Assembly: GCF_040183065.1 (NCBI RefSeq)
Contig: NC_091127.1
Location: 110,301,834-110,365,833 of the forward strand
DNA: 64,000 nucleotides
Source of the DNA: Periplaneta americana
Lineage: Eukaryota > Arthropoda > Insecta > Blattodea > Blattidae
Direction of reading: 5' to 3'
Under the pieces are notes generated by a model. That model worked only from the letters and a program-made list of their open reading frames with translations, was not told the origin of the DNA and did not search any database. Below, piece after piece: positions 52,151 through 62,214 of the stretch. The position numbers and the translations under genes were made by a program. The first letter of the stretch is position 1; the number at the start of each line of letters is the position of its first letter.

Positions 52151-53030
52151 GAAACGCAAATCTTTTAGTAATATTGTTCAACTAAGAGATCCGTTACATA
52201 AAGAACAAGAAAATGTATGGAAAGAGGCCGATGAAGGCAGTATTCATGCAAAATTGATTCTAGATCAGCTGCTTAAACATCGAAAGAGAATACCAATCAA
52301 GAATATATTAGAAAATGTGTGTTCAGAAATTGAGCCGTTACAGTGTAGATGCCCTCTCTTGCAATGCCAATTTGTGATGAAGACGGCCAAAACGGACTTG
52401 CTAATATCATTACTGTGAAATTTGTTAGGCCGCTTCTAGATAACATTGCAGCAGCTTTAACTGAAAAGCTTGTTCCTTCGAAGAATGCGGCTTATAATCC
52501 ACTGAGTCGCAAAATCTTGAAACTATGATTCTTGAATCTGCAATATCAAGTGGAATTTATCAGTGCAGTGAGTGAAATTATAAAACTCAGTACAAGTTAT
52601 GGTAAATAATTACCCAAATGATTACTTTGAAACATCGCAGTTTAGCCTAGGGGTGCTACTCAGCGAATGAACTACAAATTACGCCTCTGTCATCATGTTA
52701 CTTAAACTGAACAGGTTACTGTGTGGTACCTTCTCTGCTTTTAAACTCACGCTTTTACCATTATTAACAGAACTAAACATAATAATACTTATTATTTTCT
52801 TATTTATAATTTATAAGTGTTATTATTACTCTTTAATCATTTATTTTAATTCATATTGTGTATTTCTTCTGTGGACACCAGAACTTGGCAGACAGCGCCT
52901 CGTGGTGGAATTGAGAAATTATCCAATTTCAAGAAAATATTACTATTGTCAATGCCGTATACAAAAAAAGCGAAGGGAACATCAAGTCGGCCGTGCTTGC
53001 AGTAATTAACGGCTAAGGTCATTATTTTCT
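52151..53030. other. Remainder of the P-like/TIR nest
   Basis: RDPLHKEQENVWKEADEG and LLISLL-type fragments follow the THAP block and may be the region after the THAP domain, but I cannot assign them. The rest is AT-rich. Confidence 0.4.
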
Positions 53031-53621
53031 TTTGAAAATTGAAATTCTCTCCTCAGCTACTTGTATTGAGCGCGCGCATGAAGTACGATGTGGCAATGCT
53101 GTATATTGCCTTTCTCTCACTATCTCTCTCGACGCAAACGCTAGCAGCCGACCGCCTTCCGAACTGGCGTCTAGTCTAACACACATTGAAGAAGCCATCA
53201 TCCTCTTCCAGTTCGTCACTTGGTCCTGCCTTAGGATATAACACTGACTTGTCATTGATCTTAGCATGCGGTGATAACAGGATACCAATCAGTGTGTTCG
53301 TAGCAAGCTTATTACGTGGATTAATTATGTCTTTCTCGGGTCAGGATCATCAAGTACTCTGAGATTACCAAGAGCAGGTTGTGAAATTGTAAACTGCGCA
53401 TCCTGCGCATGCGCGGCCATCTCATGCACTGCCAGTGATATCCCATTGATCGTATAACCACGGCACATGATAACGTCACAGGACAGGTCTTACCTCCTCT
53501 ACTGTAGACGTACAAAACTATTTTCTTTTCTTTTTATGTTTTAGCGAAAGCATGTCGAGAACGATGGACGCGTATACGCGACAACCATCGCAACATTTAC
53601 AACTGGGCGTTAAAGCATAGG

Positions 53622-54305
53622 ATGAAAATAAATGGTTCTAAAAGTAAATCTATAACATTTTGTAAAACCCGAGAGGAAACTAGTCTTAATTACGAATTCA
53701 TTGGTGTTGTAATTCCGCAAGAACAATGTTGTAAATACCTAGGAGTGTATTTAAACTCCAAACTTTCTTGGGGAGAGCATGTTGATAATGTTACAGGCAA
53801 AGCATGGAGGGCACTTCACTTTATTATGAGAATCTTGAGAAAGGCTAGCCCCAAATCGAGGGAAATAGCATATCTAACATTAGTGCGACCGTTAATGGAA
53901 TACGGAACTACGTGTTGGGATCCTTATAGAATATATCAGATAAATTCCTTAGAAAGAATCCAGTATAGGGCAGCTAAATTTGTTAAAGGTAAAAGAGAAG
54001 ATGGGAACGATACGATAAAAGAACTTAAATGGGAAACTTTGGAAAACAGACGTAGGAAAACTAGAATAACATCATTGTATAGAGCACATCTAGGTCAGAA
54101 AGCATGGGTAGACATAACGGCTCGGTTAGAAAAGCCAACGTACTATGGTAGGAACGATCATGATTTTAAAATCAAATGTAGGAAACAGAAAACGGATGTA
54201 GGTAAATTCTCATTTTTAAATGATTGGAATGACCTACCTGCAGCGGTCTTTGAGGGCTGTCCTTCCTTAAGGAGATTCAAGAATAATTTAAAGAGTTGTG
54301 TATAA
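53622..54305 (+). CDS. LINE reverse transcriptase C-terminal frame
   Basis: A 227-codon open frame with no stops: CKYLGVYLNSKLSWGEHV, LRKASPKSREIAYLTLVRPL, MEYGTTCWDPYR, RIQYRAAKFVKG, SFLNDWNDLPAAVF, RRFKNNLK. This is the conserved C-terminal region of jockey/CR1-type non-LTR polymerases. It is only the end of ORF2, so the element cannot move by itself, but the intact frame suggests a recent insertion. Confidence 0.82.
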   Translation: MKINGSKSKSITFCKTREETSLNYEFIGVVIPQEQCCKYLGVYLNSKLSWGEHVDNVTGKAWRALHFIMRILRKASPKSREIAYLTLVRPLMEYGTTCWDPYRIYQINSLERIQYRAAKFVKGKREDGNDTIKELKWETLENRRRKTRITSLYRAHLGQKAWVDITARLEKPTYYGRNDHDFKIKCRKQKTDVGKFSFLNDWNDLPAAVFEGCPSLRRFKNNLKSCV

Positions 54306-54566
54306 AGTGAAAATTAAAATTAAGGTGTCATTCAACATTTAATTTTTTAAGGTGACATGTATTTATCTAGCCTGACGAGTTTACTTCCTTCGTTTGAATT
54401 GTAAATTATTTAAAAATAGCGTGTAAGAGGGCCTTAGACTAGAAATGTTTAGTTTAAATGTAGTTCTGTTTATAAGTATGCATAAGAATGCAATTATTTA
54501 ACTTACTTGAACTGTTGTATCAGTGAAGCGAGGTGAGTCAGTGAAGTTATGGTTTTACAGTGCACT

Positions 54567-54668
54567 GAATAGTTATAGCGTCAATGAAATGTGTTCTATA
54601 GTGTCAGTGAAATGTGTTACAGAGTGTCAGTGAAATGTGTGCTAAAGTGTCAGTGAAATGCGTCATAG
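54567..54668. repeat. AGTGTCAGTGAAATGTG minisatellite
   Basis: About five degenerate 25-bp units in the LINE 3' UTR. Confidence 0.8.
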
Positions 54669-55579
54669 TGCCACTACAGGGAATGAGATGAGAGTAAAGT
54701 GAAAGACTATTGAAACTTATGTAGGACCTATACATAATTATGTAGGTTGTGTTGTAAAATTAGGTGTTTTATTTTATGTTTTATTATTATTGTGTTAAAT
54801 TGTATTGTGTATTCTTATTGTATTGTGTATAAAATTGTATATGTGTTGTAAATTATATTATGTATTGTAAATTTTATTGTGTATTGCTTATCATTTTAAC
54901 TGTGTAATGTTAATATTGTATATACCACTGCCACCGGGTGCTTGCCCACTTGCAGTGTAAATAAATACATACAAAGCGCTGAATCTACGAAAAACAAGAA
55001 GCGGGCAAGCAACCTCAAAATTAAAGCCTCCCAAGTTCGAGAAGGAATTGAGTTTCTTGGTTCCTTATATATTTGATGAAGAATCAAGAGAGTCTAATAT
55101 TTCATCACAGCTATCACAAGATAATCATATTTGGAGGATGCTTATGATGAAATAATAAATAGGCCTATAAATGTCGAGGATACTGATGACATATCACCAC
55201 TTTCATCCACAAGTCGTTCATCGGGTAGAAAAAGAAAGACATCTGAACCTACTGCAGCAAGCGTCCTCCAAGAATATTTGCAAAAAAAAAAAGCCTGTGA
55301 AGCAAATAGAGCTTGTGAAGATTCCACAACAGATCCCCTCACTATGTTCTTTATAAATATGGCACAAACTGTTAAAACGTTCCCTTTGCCTGTACAAATT
55401 AATGTTAAAAGCAAAGTTTTTCAAATAATCGCCGCCGAGGAACTGAAAATTGCCAATCAGATGGCAGAAGAAGAGAGGTTTATGCAGACTGTGGAAATGG
55501 GAGAACAAGCATTAATTGTAGATGATGAAGAGGATGACGGCAGCTACTACGTTAATCACCACACCATCTTCCATTAAAT

Positions 55580-55724
55580 CAGGGAATAATGTGTAATACT
55601 CTCCAAATTCAAATCGTTTCTTACATATATTACGCAACCAATATCTCTTTCGTTTCCTCTTCATTCTTTCTTCCTCTTCAATTAATATGCATGAAGCAAT
55701 TACAAACTCCTCACTATCACTCAT
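55580..55724 (-). pseudogene. PIF/Harbinger transposase N-terminal fragment
   Basis: Begins MSDSEEFVIASCILIEEEER and continues YWLRNICKKRFEFGEYYTLFPDL, the conserved start of Harbinger transposases (..RRWWVRP....R...GEF..LFPEL..D). It stops after about 48 residues, where it abuts the tail of the convergent MADF-BESS gene, so the DDE domain has been deleted. Confidence 0.7.
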
Positions 55725-55743
55725 GATTGCTAATCAACGAGTT

Positions 55744-55930
55744 AGGGTACGTACACGTTGGAGCGGCGATAAACGATAAAAGAAGCAGCGATGCTATATC
55801 AGAGAGAATTGAAGCATGCATTGTCATTGAGGTGTGCATATTGGAGTAACGATAAAAGCGAAGATACACGATAAAAGCGACGAAAAAGAAAAGTTCCATT
55901 TTCTTCGCTCTTGTCGTTCATATGATCTCT
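55744..55930 (+). mobile_element. Possible Harbinger-like terminus
   Basis: TTA is followed by GGGTACGTACACGTTGGAGC and repeated CGATAAAAGCG motifs, as at the end of a Harbinger MITE reading rightward. No matching right end. It may be a truncated element beside the transposase fragment. Confidence 0.35.
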
Positions 55931-55956
55931 GATTAAGATAATATTAATCTGTATAA

Positions 55957-56191
55957 TTACCGGTGGTTGGACGATCATCCAACCAGAATGGAGGTATCGT
56001 GTGGTTAGCACGATGATCCCTCCAGCCGTTATAACTGGTATTCGCAACCGGTGCTGGGTGGGCACCGGTCCCATACACTGGCCGAAATTTCATGAGAAAA
56101 TTTCTTCCCCCATGAGGAATCGAACAGCGCGCATTCCGTAACTCGAGTCCTAGGCGGGATGCCTTAGACCGCGACGCCACGGCGCAGGACA
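55957..56191 (-). mobile_element. tRNA-derived SINE (family E)
   Basis: The minus-strand head at about 56190 reads GCCGTGGCGTCGCGGTCTAA (A-box), with GTTCGATTCC (B-box) near 56120. The body contains CCGGTGCCCACCCAGCACCG. Ends not resolved. Confidence 0.7.
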
Positions 56192-56355
56192 CTATTTGCA
56201 ATTACCATGGACATAGTACGTCCGCTCAAATGAGAGCCACTTGGAACGTGCGATTGGACACACTTACCGCAGAGAGCAAGTAGGCACGCGACTCCGAGCA
56301 GGTTCCATGTAAATAACGCTGCGTTGCCATCTCTCCCTTCTGAAGACTATAGTGA

Positions 56356-57313
56356 CACAGTCTACTATATACAGTCGCGAAGCTTGAGGTGATTTTTTTG
56401 CAAATCTCATGATAAAGCGCTCCAAGCGGTTAGCAACTAGAAACAATAAACTGTCCACGGTCGACTTTGGACTGTGTCGAATTTCCATCGAGTGCTAGCT
56501 CGTTGCGTATTTCACATTGATGCTTGTGAAATGTTCGTTATTGGTTGTAATGAAAATGTGAATGGCTAAAACACAATAATTGGAATAATAATATTTTATT
56601 AGGGACGTAGAAAAATTAAGTTTATTTTAATGAAATTTATTGATCACGTTTTATTTTTAATTCTGGTGCGATTATTATTGCTTAGGCCTACTTTTTTTTT
56701 CAAAGGATATGTTTTTAATTATGGCTGTTAATTTTGTTGTTATTTTCATTTGTTACTTTACTAGAGACGTAGAAAAAGTCTGTTACAATAAAATTTATTG
56801 ATTACGTTTTATTTCCAATTCTGGTGTGATTATTATTGCTTAACCTCATCCCACTTTAACTACGTAAGCCTACACTACAAGTACCGGTACACGTAAGTTA
56901 CCCATTAATTCATATTTCCATTATTATTGTTGTAAAGGGAAATGAAAATTAATATTTATTGGTTTCATAGTTAATTATCCTTATAATCTTGAGTGAGTGA
57001 AGCGATTATAGTAAATTTCAGTTCGTTTTGCACAAACAAAAATAATATTAACCTATTTCTTGCAGGTATCTTCGAGTTTATGGTGGAATTTAATATACTT
57101 CATTAAAATAATAAATTAACTTTATGCATTTAATATTTCAATAATGGAAGGAAGGTGTTAACAGAACACAACGAAAGTGTAACATATTTTGCCGTCTACT
57201 AGGAGAGAGATCTGCGATGATGAGGCGATAGTAGCGATCCTAGTGGTGGGCAACTACCCATGTTTGCATTTTTACTACATATTGAGCTTCACGACTGTAT
57301 ATAGTAGACTGTG
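56356..57313. mobile_element. P-like MITE with 7-bp target duplication
   Basis: Inverted ends CACAGTCTACTATATACAGTCG, 28 of 29 matching. ATAGTGA is duplicated on both sides (56349-56355, 57314-57320). The ends match the THAP-encoding fragment at 50416, tying this MITE to a P-element-type family. 958 bp, non-coding. Confidence 0.8.
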
Positions 57314-57755
57314 ATAGTGAACCTTCGTGTGCGTCTTGTAAATACAGAAATAAAACACGAATACCTCCTATTCAAAGTCTGTTCAGTCACTATTTAAATT
57401 AATTACACAAGATTCCAAGCTAGCTTCTAAGGAGCTATAATCACTTTCTTTTGTCTTTACATGGTCGATATACTTTACTCAATGCTTTTTATTGTTAATT
57501 TGCTATTAAATCACGTACTTCTTGAACAGGTTTATTTCCCAATGCATTTTCTGACTGGACATTTCTGTTCGTCTTCTTCCGACTAAACTAATTCTATGGC
57601 AATGGTAGGGGGGGGGGCAGTCGTAGTACAACATGGCCGTATTTTGATGATAGTTCGTCAATTACATACACCTTTTTTTGTAATGGCTACGTTTTATCTC
57701 TTGTAGCAGATGTAACTTTGTTGTTGGGACTGGCGTAGGCAAAGGGATGTTATTT

Positions 57756-58230
57756 TCACGGTTTAATGACATATATTGTTGATCTAGTGGTAGGTACAGG
57801 ATTCACAATATGGGAATGGTATGGGGCATTATCCATAATGATGACAGACGGTTCTTCCAGTCGTTTTCGCGAACATTCCACAAACCATTCTTCAAAAGTT
57901 TTAGAATTCATAGTCCCACGGTAATCAGCCGGGACATCACACATACTTTGATGGGTAACGAATAATGCTCCTGGAATGAAACCTTTTCTTCCCCTCGCAT
58001 GTAAACTTACTATTCGTGTCCTTTACCTGAAGAAAAAATTATCATCACAATAACTTGACCCATCTGACCCATCCGTCATGGGTATCATACCATAACCCAG
58101 TTGTCGATAATACTCTAAATTCCGTAAATATGAAGAACGCTACATCAGTATTCGTAATGATTGCATTGCTGCTGGTTGAGATCCATGAATTTTTTATTTA
58201 AACCCCATTGAATATAATAGTTCCATTAAA
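57756..58230 (-). pseudogene. DDE_3 transposase fragment
   Basis: The minus strand reads RIVSLHARGRKGFIPGALFV, then MCDVPADYRGTMNSKTFEEW, then EEPSVIIMDNAPYHSHIV, which holds the second catalytic Asp (DNAPYH). The third catalytic residue and the N-terminal domain are missing or scrambled. It has the same family features as 49650-50003, though the two elements have different TIRs. Confidence 0.78.
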
Positions 58231-58796
58231 GTATTTCTTTGATACGGAAACTCATATTGGGTAGCTTGTGTTTTATTACGCTTTGCATTGAGAAGTTTGA
58301 CGTTGGAGCTATTTTATTTTTTTATTTATATTATATGGAACACAAAAGCCACAAAATACATTACTGTCCTCTGCCTCGTTCTGAGCTAACTGTATTATAC
58401 TTCCGGGCTCGTCTGAAACCAAATACTAAGTTATATGAACTTGTTCTCGGAGCACCGACTTAGATCTGTCAACAGCGCTGGCGTACCAACAACCAGCCGC
58501 GTACTTCAAGATTGAAACACCTGACGCCTCCCGCTCAAGGTAGGTGCAAGTGGCTCTCATTTGAGCGGACGTACTATATACCGTATATGTTTAACATAGG
58601 TACACATGAGAGAACTGGTTGTTAAACTTTTTGAATATAGGTATTGACACAGTAGTAAGGAAACTGTGTGTGTGTTTTTTTTTCTCTTGCACTGCAGCCT
58701 GAGGCTTATTGTGCTCACCATTCTGTGAATGATTGGGTATCCGAACAGCCGCTCTCTTGTAGAAGTACACCATATTGTACCGTGAACTGAACCCGG

Positions 58797-59006
58797 GCTA
58801 TGGTATAGATCTTGATAATATGTGAAATAACGATGGCGAAATGAGTTCGAGATCCAATGCCGAAAGTTGCCCAGCAATTTTGCTTCAATTGGTTGAGGGA
58901 AAACTCCGGAAAAACCCCAACCAGGTAACTTGTTCCAACCAAAATTTGAACACGGGCCCGCTCATTTCATGGTCAGATGCGCTAACCGTTACTCCACAGT
59001 GGTGGA
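58797..59006 (-). mobile_element. tRNA-derived SINE (family B), diverged copy
   Basis: Minus-strand copy: GTGGAGTAACGGTTAGCGCA (head near 59005), then ACCTGGTTGGGGTTTTTCCG and TTTCGGCATTGGATCTCG. Same family as 59266-59519 but older. Confidence 0.8.
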
Positions 59007-59265
59007 CAACTATGTGTTAATATGGCTAGCATGTTAGCTAGCATCACTAGCGCGAGTGGTGGCGAATAAGTATAACTGCATGCTCATTGTATTTATTAAC
59101 TTGGAAAAATAAATAAACACATCATCAAAATTTGAATATTTAATATGTAATAGTAAATAAAAAGATGCACATCACTGCACTTCTGACATCTTAAATTTAA
59201 ATAAATTTAAACAAAGGAACAATATGGACATCATAGAATTTTACTTGAGAACTAACACTAATTTC
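59007..59265. other. Spacer between two SINEs
   Basis: AT-rich, no feature seen. Confidence 0.5.
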
Positions 59266-59519
59266 TCACACCTGTGGAGTAATGGTTAGCGCGTCTGGCC
59301 GCGAAACCAGGTGGCCCGGGTTCGATTCCCGGTCAGGGCAAGTTACCTGGTTGAGGTTTTTCCGGGGTTTTCCCTCAACCTAATATGAGCAAATGCTGGG
59401 TAACTTTCGGTGCTGGACCCCGGACTCATTTCACCGGCATTATCACTTTCATCTCATTCAGACACTAAATAACCTAAGATGTTGATAAAGCGTCGTAAAA
59501 TAACCTACTAAAATAAATG
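59266..59519 (+). mobile_element. tRNA-derived SINE (family B), full length
   Basis: The head GTGGAGTAATGGTTAGCGCG (A-box) and GGGTTCGATTCCCGG (B-box) are followed by the GGTTTTTCCGGGGTTTTCCC body and a AAAATAACCTACTAAAATAA tail. A perfect 12-bp duplication AACACTAATTTC (59254-59265, 59520-59531) marks it as fairly recent. Confidence 0.92.
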
Positions 59520-59531
59520 AACACTAATTTC

Positions 59532-60364
59532 AAATGACACATAATCTGTACTGTAATTAAATGTACTGCAGGCCCTATTATTACAAGTTTAATGACTCCA
59601 CGGAAGGTTAATATCTCTGATTTTATTAATGATTTTAAAAAATGATACATGAGTAGAATATAAATATCATTATTCTATCATCCTGAGTCCTGAGACAATT
59701 CATCGTTTTATTTTTAATGTTAAATATAATTCTACACTTCAAAAAAAGTCATATGAGTCCAATTCTCAAAATTGGTATGGAGATAGCTGTTTGATTGTTA
59801 AGCATAACGAGCCTTACAAAAAATATAAAGGAACTATAAATGGCTAGGTACTAATGACTATTATACAATTGAATATTATATCCCTCCCTTCTGAGATCAT
59901 CTAAGTTTAGCATTGTTCATAAAATGCGTAGAGAAACAGCTGTCTGTAGTTGCCTTGACTACAATATTCAGCATGACGGAGCCCGTTTACATTTTAGCCG
60001 TCAGGTGACACATCATTGAAATTCTCGTAATCTACGAAAGATGAATCAGTTAAGATGGGCATGTGCATTGACCACTAAAGTCCTCTGACATTACTCCTGT
60101 CGAGGTTTTTCTGTGGGAGTGAATGAAAGGCGAAGTTTAAAAATCAATTAAGCACAAGGGACGAATTAGTCGATCGCATCATGGATAGTGCTGCCCTCAC
60201 AAAATAATAAGACGATCTCAGTACAGGGGCGGTGCCAGTAGTGGGTTTTGGAGCCCACTCAAATTATTTTTAGCCCACTCTTGAGCCTCAACATGAAAAT
60301 GCATAGCGTATGAATAATAAAAGAAAGTACCTTGTTAAATAGACAAGGACGGGAGAAATTATTA
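59532..60364. other. Unassigned DNA, 59.5-60.4 kb
   Basis: No gene. CAGGGGCGGTGCCAGTAG at 60223 looks like one hAT end; no partner was found. Confidence 0.5.
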
Positions 60365-60366
60365 TA

Positions 60367-61628
60367 CAGGGTGTTTCAAAAATACTGGGCATAATTTCAG
60401 GTATGTATTTCCCACATGTAGACAATCAAAATAGTTCATTACAACATGTGTCCGGAAATACTTTATTTCCGAGTTATGGCCTTCACAACATTTAAATTCA
60501 CCGGAACGTTTTTCTTTCCGCAGGTCGTTGCCGTCAAAGGAGACATTAAGAGGGCACTCTGACAGTTCATTCCGAGGCGAAGGTTACATTCAGTGTTGTG
60601 TAAGCGTTAGACTGTGCGACATGTATTCAAATCAAGAGCTGGCAGAGATACACTTCATGTACGGTAAGGCGGACGGCAATGCTACGCTGGTTCGTCGTTT
60701 GTACCAGGAGAGGTACCCACAGCGACAATGTCCAGATCGGAAGACATTTGTACGTCTCCATTACCGTCTGTGCGAGTATGGAAAATTTAACTCTCCTGGT
60801 TTGGGAAGGGGACGACCAAGATCTACAACTCCAGAAGCACAGGAGGAGATTCTGGAGGCTGTGAACATGACTCCTTCTATCAGTACACGAAGGGTAGCGT
60901 TGCAAGTCAATGTTCCTCATACGACTGTCTGGAGACTGTTGAAAGAGTACCAATTGTATCCTTATCATTTGCAACGTGTACAGGCCCTGTCACCAGCAGA
61001 TTACCCTGCACGAGTTAGGTTCTGTCAGTGGTTCTTGCAGCAGTGTGGTGTAAATCCGAACTTACCTGCCTTAGTATTATTTACAGATGAAGCACAGTTC
61101 ACACGAGATGGCATAACAAATTTCCACAATCAGCATGTATGGGCGTATGGAAACCCACGTACAACTGTTCCATCTCATCACCAGGTGCGGTTCTCCCTCA
61201 ACATGTGGGCCGGTATCATTGATGATCGATTAGTTGGACCCCATGTACTTGTAAACAGACTTACGGGGCAGGCGTACACGAACTTCCTGGAAAAGACCAT
61301 ACCTCATGTTTTAGAAGACACTTCACAGATCAATCGTCAACACATCCACTTCTTGCATGATGGCGCTCCTGCACACTTCAGTCGTACGGCTCGCCGGTAC
61401 TTGGATCGAAGGTTTCCTGATCGATGGATAGGTAGAGGTGGCCCAATTGCTTGGCCTCCACGCTCACCTGATCTGAACCCTCTCGATTTCTACTTGTGGG
61501 GCCATTTAAAATAATTGGTTTATTCGTCTTCGGTGCCTGATTTGGAATCCCTTCGGAATCGAATTGTGGCATGTTCTGAGGACATACGCAATACCTGAAA
61601 TTATGCCCCGTATTTTTTAAACACCCTG
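60367..61628 (+). mobile_element. Mariner-like element, nearly intact
   Basis: 1262 bp with 38-bp terminal inverted repeats (60367-60404, 61591-61628, 36 of 38 matching, starting CAGGGTGTTT), flanked by TA on each side. It holds a long transposase frame. The right repeat follows the coding sequence directly, suggesting a deletion of the 3' end of the gene. Confidence 0.93.
60621..61514 (+). CDS. Mariner-like transposase, DD36D, C-terminally truncated
   Basis: A 297-codon frame from the favoured start MYSNQELAEIHFMYGKADGN (an upstream in-frame ATG at 60528 gives 328 aa). The N-terminal DUF4817-type domain (DRKTFVRLHYRLCEYG) and HTH (STRRVALQVNVPHTTVWRLL) are followed by the catalytic blocks LFTDEAQF (Asp at 61086), LHDGAPAH (Asp at 61359) and PRSPDLNPLDFYLWGHLK (Asp at 61470), with 36 residues between the last two Asps. 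TAA at 61512 replaces what should be one residue; the frame then continues LVYSSSVPDLESLRNRIV and stops in the right TIR. All three catalytic Asps are present, but the C-terminal tail is lost, so activity is doubtful. Confidence 0.88.
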   Translation: MYSNQELAEIHFMYGKADGNATLVRRLYQERYPQRQCPDRKTFVRLHYRLCEYGKFNSPGLGRGRPRSTTPEAQEEILEAVNMTPSISTRRVALQVNVPHTTVWRLLKEYQLYPYHLQRVQALSPADYPARVRFCQWFLQQCGVNPNLPALVLFTDEAQFTRDGITNFHNQHVWAYGNPRTTVPSHHQVRFSLNMWAGIIDDRLVGPHVLVNRLTGQAYTNFLEKTIPHVLEDTSQINRQHIHFLHDGAPAHFSRTARRYLDRRFPDRWIGRGGPIAWPPRSPDLNPLDFYLWGHLK

Positions 61629-62071
61629 TATAATGATGTGAAACTTAAAAACAGAAAATTGTTTTCTGTATTAATCGATAAGTTGTTGACCGAAATTAAA
61701 AACCATTCTTTATTATACAACTAAAATTAGTTGTACAATACTGTGCCAATCTATAAAAAAGGCTTTTCAAAATAAAATTAAGTAACTGTATTGGGTGTAG
61801 GCAAACTGTCGAAATCATAGAGTTTGTAAAGTTTATTTTTACAAATTAAATTAATTACGAACAATAAAGGAAAGAAAATCTGTCAACTATCCCATTACTT
61901 TCATAATTAGTTTAAGAAAACTTACAAACCATTTATTCAACATGAGGTCCGTAGTATTTTATAATTTACGAAGTATCATGCAATACTCGTAGATAAAGGG
62001 TTAAAAAATTATACACCCATGGAGCACCGCAGCAAACTCATTGGGGAGCCGCTACAAAAATAATTACTTAG
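61629..62071. other. Unassigned DNA, 61.6-62.1 kb
   Basis: AT-rich, no feature recognised. Confidence 0.5.
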
Positions 62072-62214
62072 GGAGCGGATTTTTGTGTGCTAAAAAATTT
62101 AAATATGTTTATTTTTTATGTGCTAAAAAGTACGAAAATATTTGCTAAAAATAAAAAAATATATATATTTTTTTTTAAATATGACAAAAATACCTTACCT
62201 AGCTTGAAAAAACA

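Larger units (their letters stand above)
50416..52600 (+). mobile_element. P-element-like (THAP) transposon fragment
   Basis: The left terminus CACAGTCAAATATATACAGTCGCG closely resembles the ends of the TIR element at 56356 (CACAGTCTACTATATACAGTCG), and the next 60 bp also match (GCGCTCAAGCGG against GCGCTCCAAGCGG). It is followed by a THAP-domain reading frame. The right end was not found. It is inserted in the element at 49404-53176 and itself carries a foldback MITE and a LINE tail. Confidence 0.6.
49404..53176 (+). mobile_element. TA-flanked TIR element with IS630/Tc1-type transposase remnant
   Basis: Inverted ends GACTAGACGGCAATTCGGAA (left) and GACTAGACGCCAGTTCGGAA (complement of right) continue to about 33 bp. 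TA flanks both sides (49402-49403, 53177-53178). The N- and C-termini of a DDE_3/IS630-like transposase lie at 49650-50003. Much of the 3.8 kb interior is later insertion: P-like DNA, a foldback MITE and a LINE tail. Confidence 0.68.
53593..54974 (+). mobile_element. 5'-truncated LINE (RT C-terminus and 3' UTR)
   Basis: Begins within NWALKHRMKINGSKSKSITF, the end of the RT palm/thumb, and ends ACTTGCAGTGTAAATAAATACATAC. It is inserted exactly between Arg and Lys codons of the MADF domain, with at most a 3-bp duplication (CAA). The 3' UTR carries a short minisatellite. Confidence 0.88.
53545..55577 (+). pseudogene. MADF-BESS gene split by a LINE insertion
   Basis: A splice-acceptor-like TTTTAG precedes AKACRERWTRIRDNHR (MADF core) at 53545-53592. 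After the LINE, KALNLRKTRSGQATSKLK and PPKFEKELSFLVPYIFD follow in register (54973 on). Then, with a frameshift near 55131, an acidic linker and a BESS motif (DPLTMFFINMAQTVKTFP, VKSKVFQIIAAEELK). MADF-BESS proteins are DNA-binding regulators, and one is the second protein of PIF/Harbinger transposons. Here it faces a Harbinger transposase N-terminus, so a transposon origin is favoured. Confidence 0.7.
56216..58574 (-). mobile_element. IS630/Tc1-type element with perfect 28-bp TIRs
   Basis: GTACGTCCGCTCAAATGAGA... at 56216 is matched perfectly for 28 bp by the inverted copy ending 58574. TA flanks it at 56214-56215 and 58575-58576. It encodes part of a DDE_3-type transposase on the minus strand. 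A P-like MITE (56356-57313) is nested in its left part, so the original was about 1.4 kb. Confidence 0.82.

Noticed and set aside
59270-59340. Functional tRNA gene
   Set aside because: The acceptor stem does not pair and the unit ends in a SINE tail with a 12-bp target duplication.
60223-60245. Left end of an hAT element (CAGGGGCGGTGCCAGTAG)
   Set aside because: No inverted partner or 8-bp duplication found in the window.
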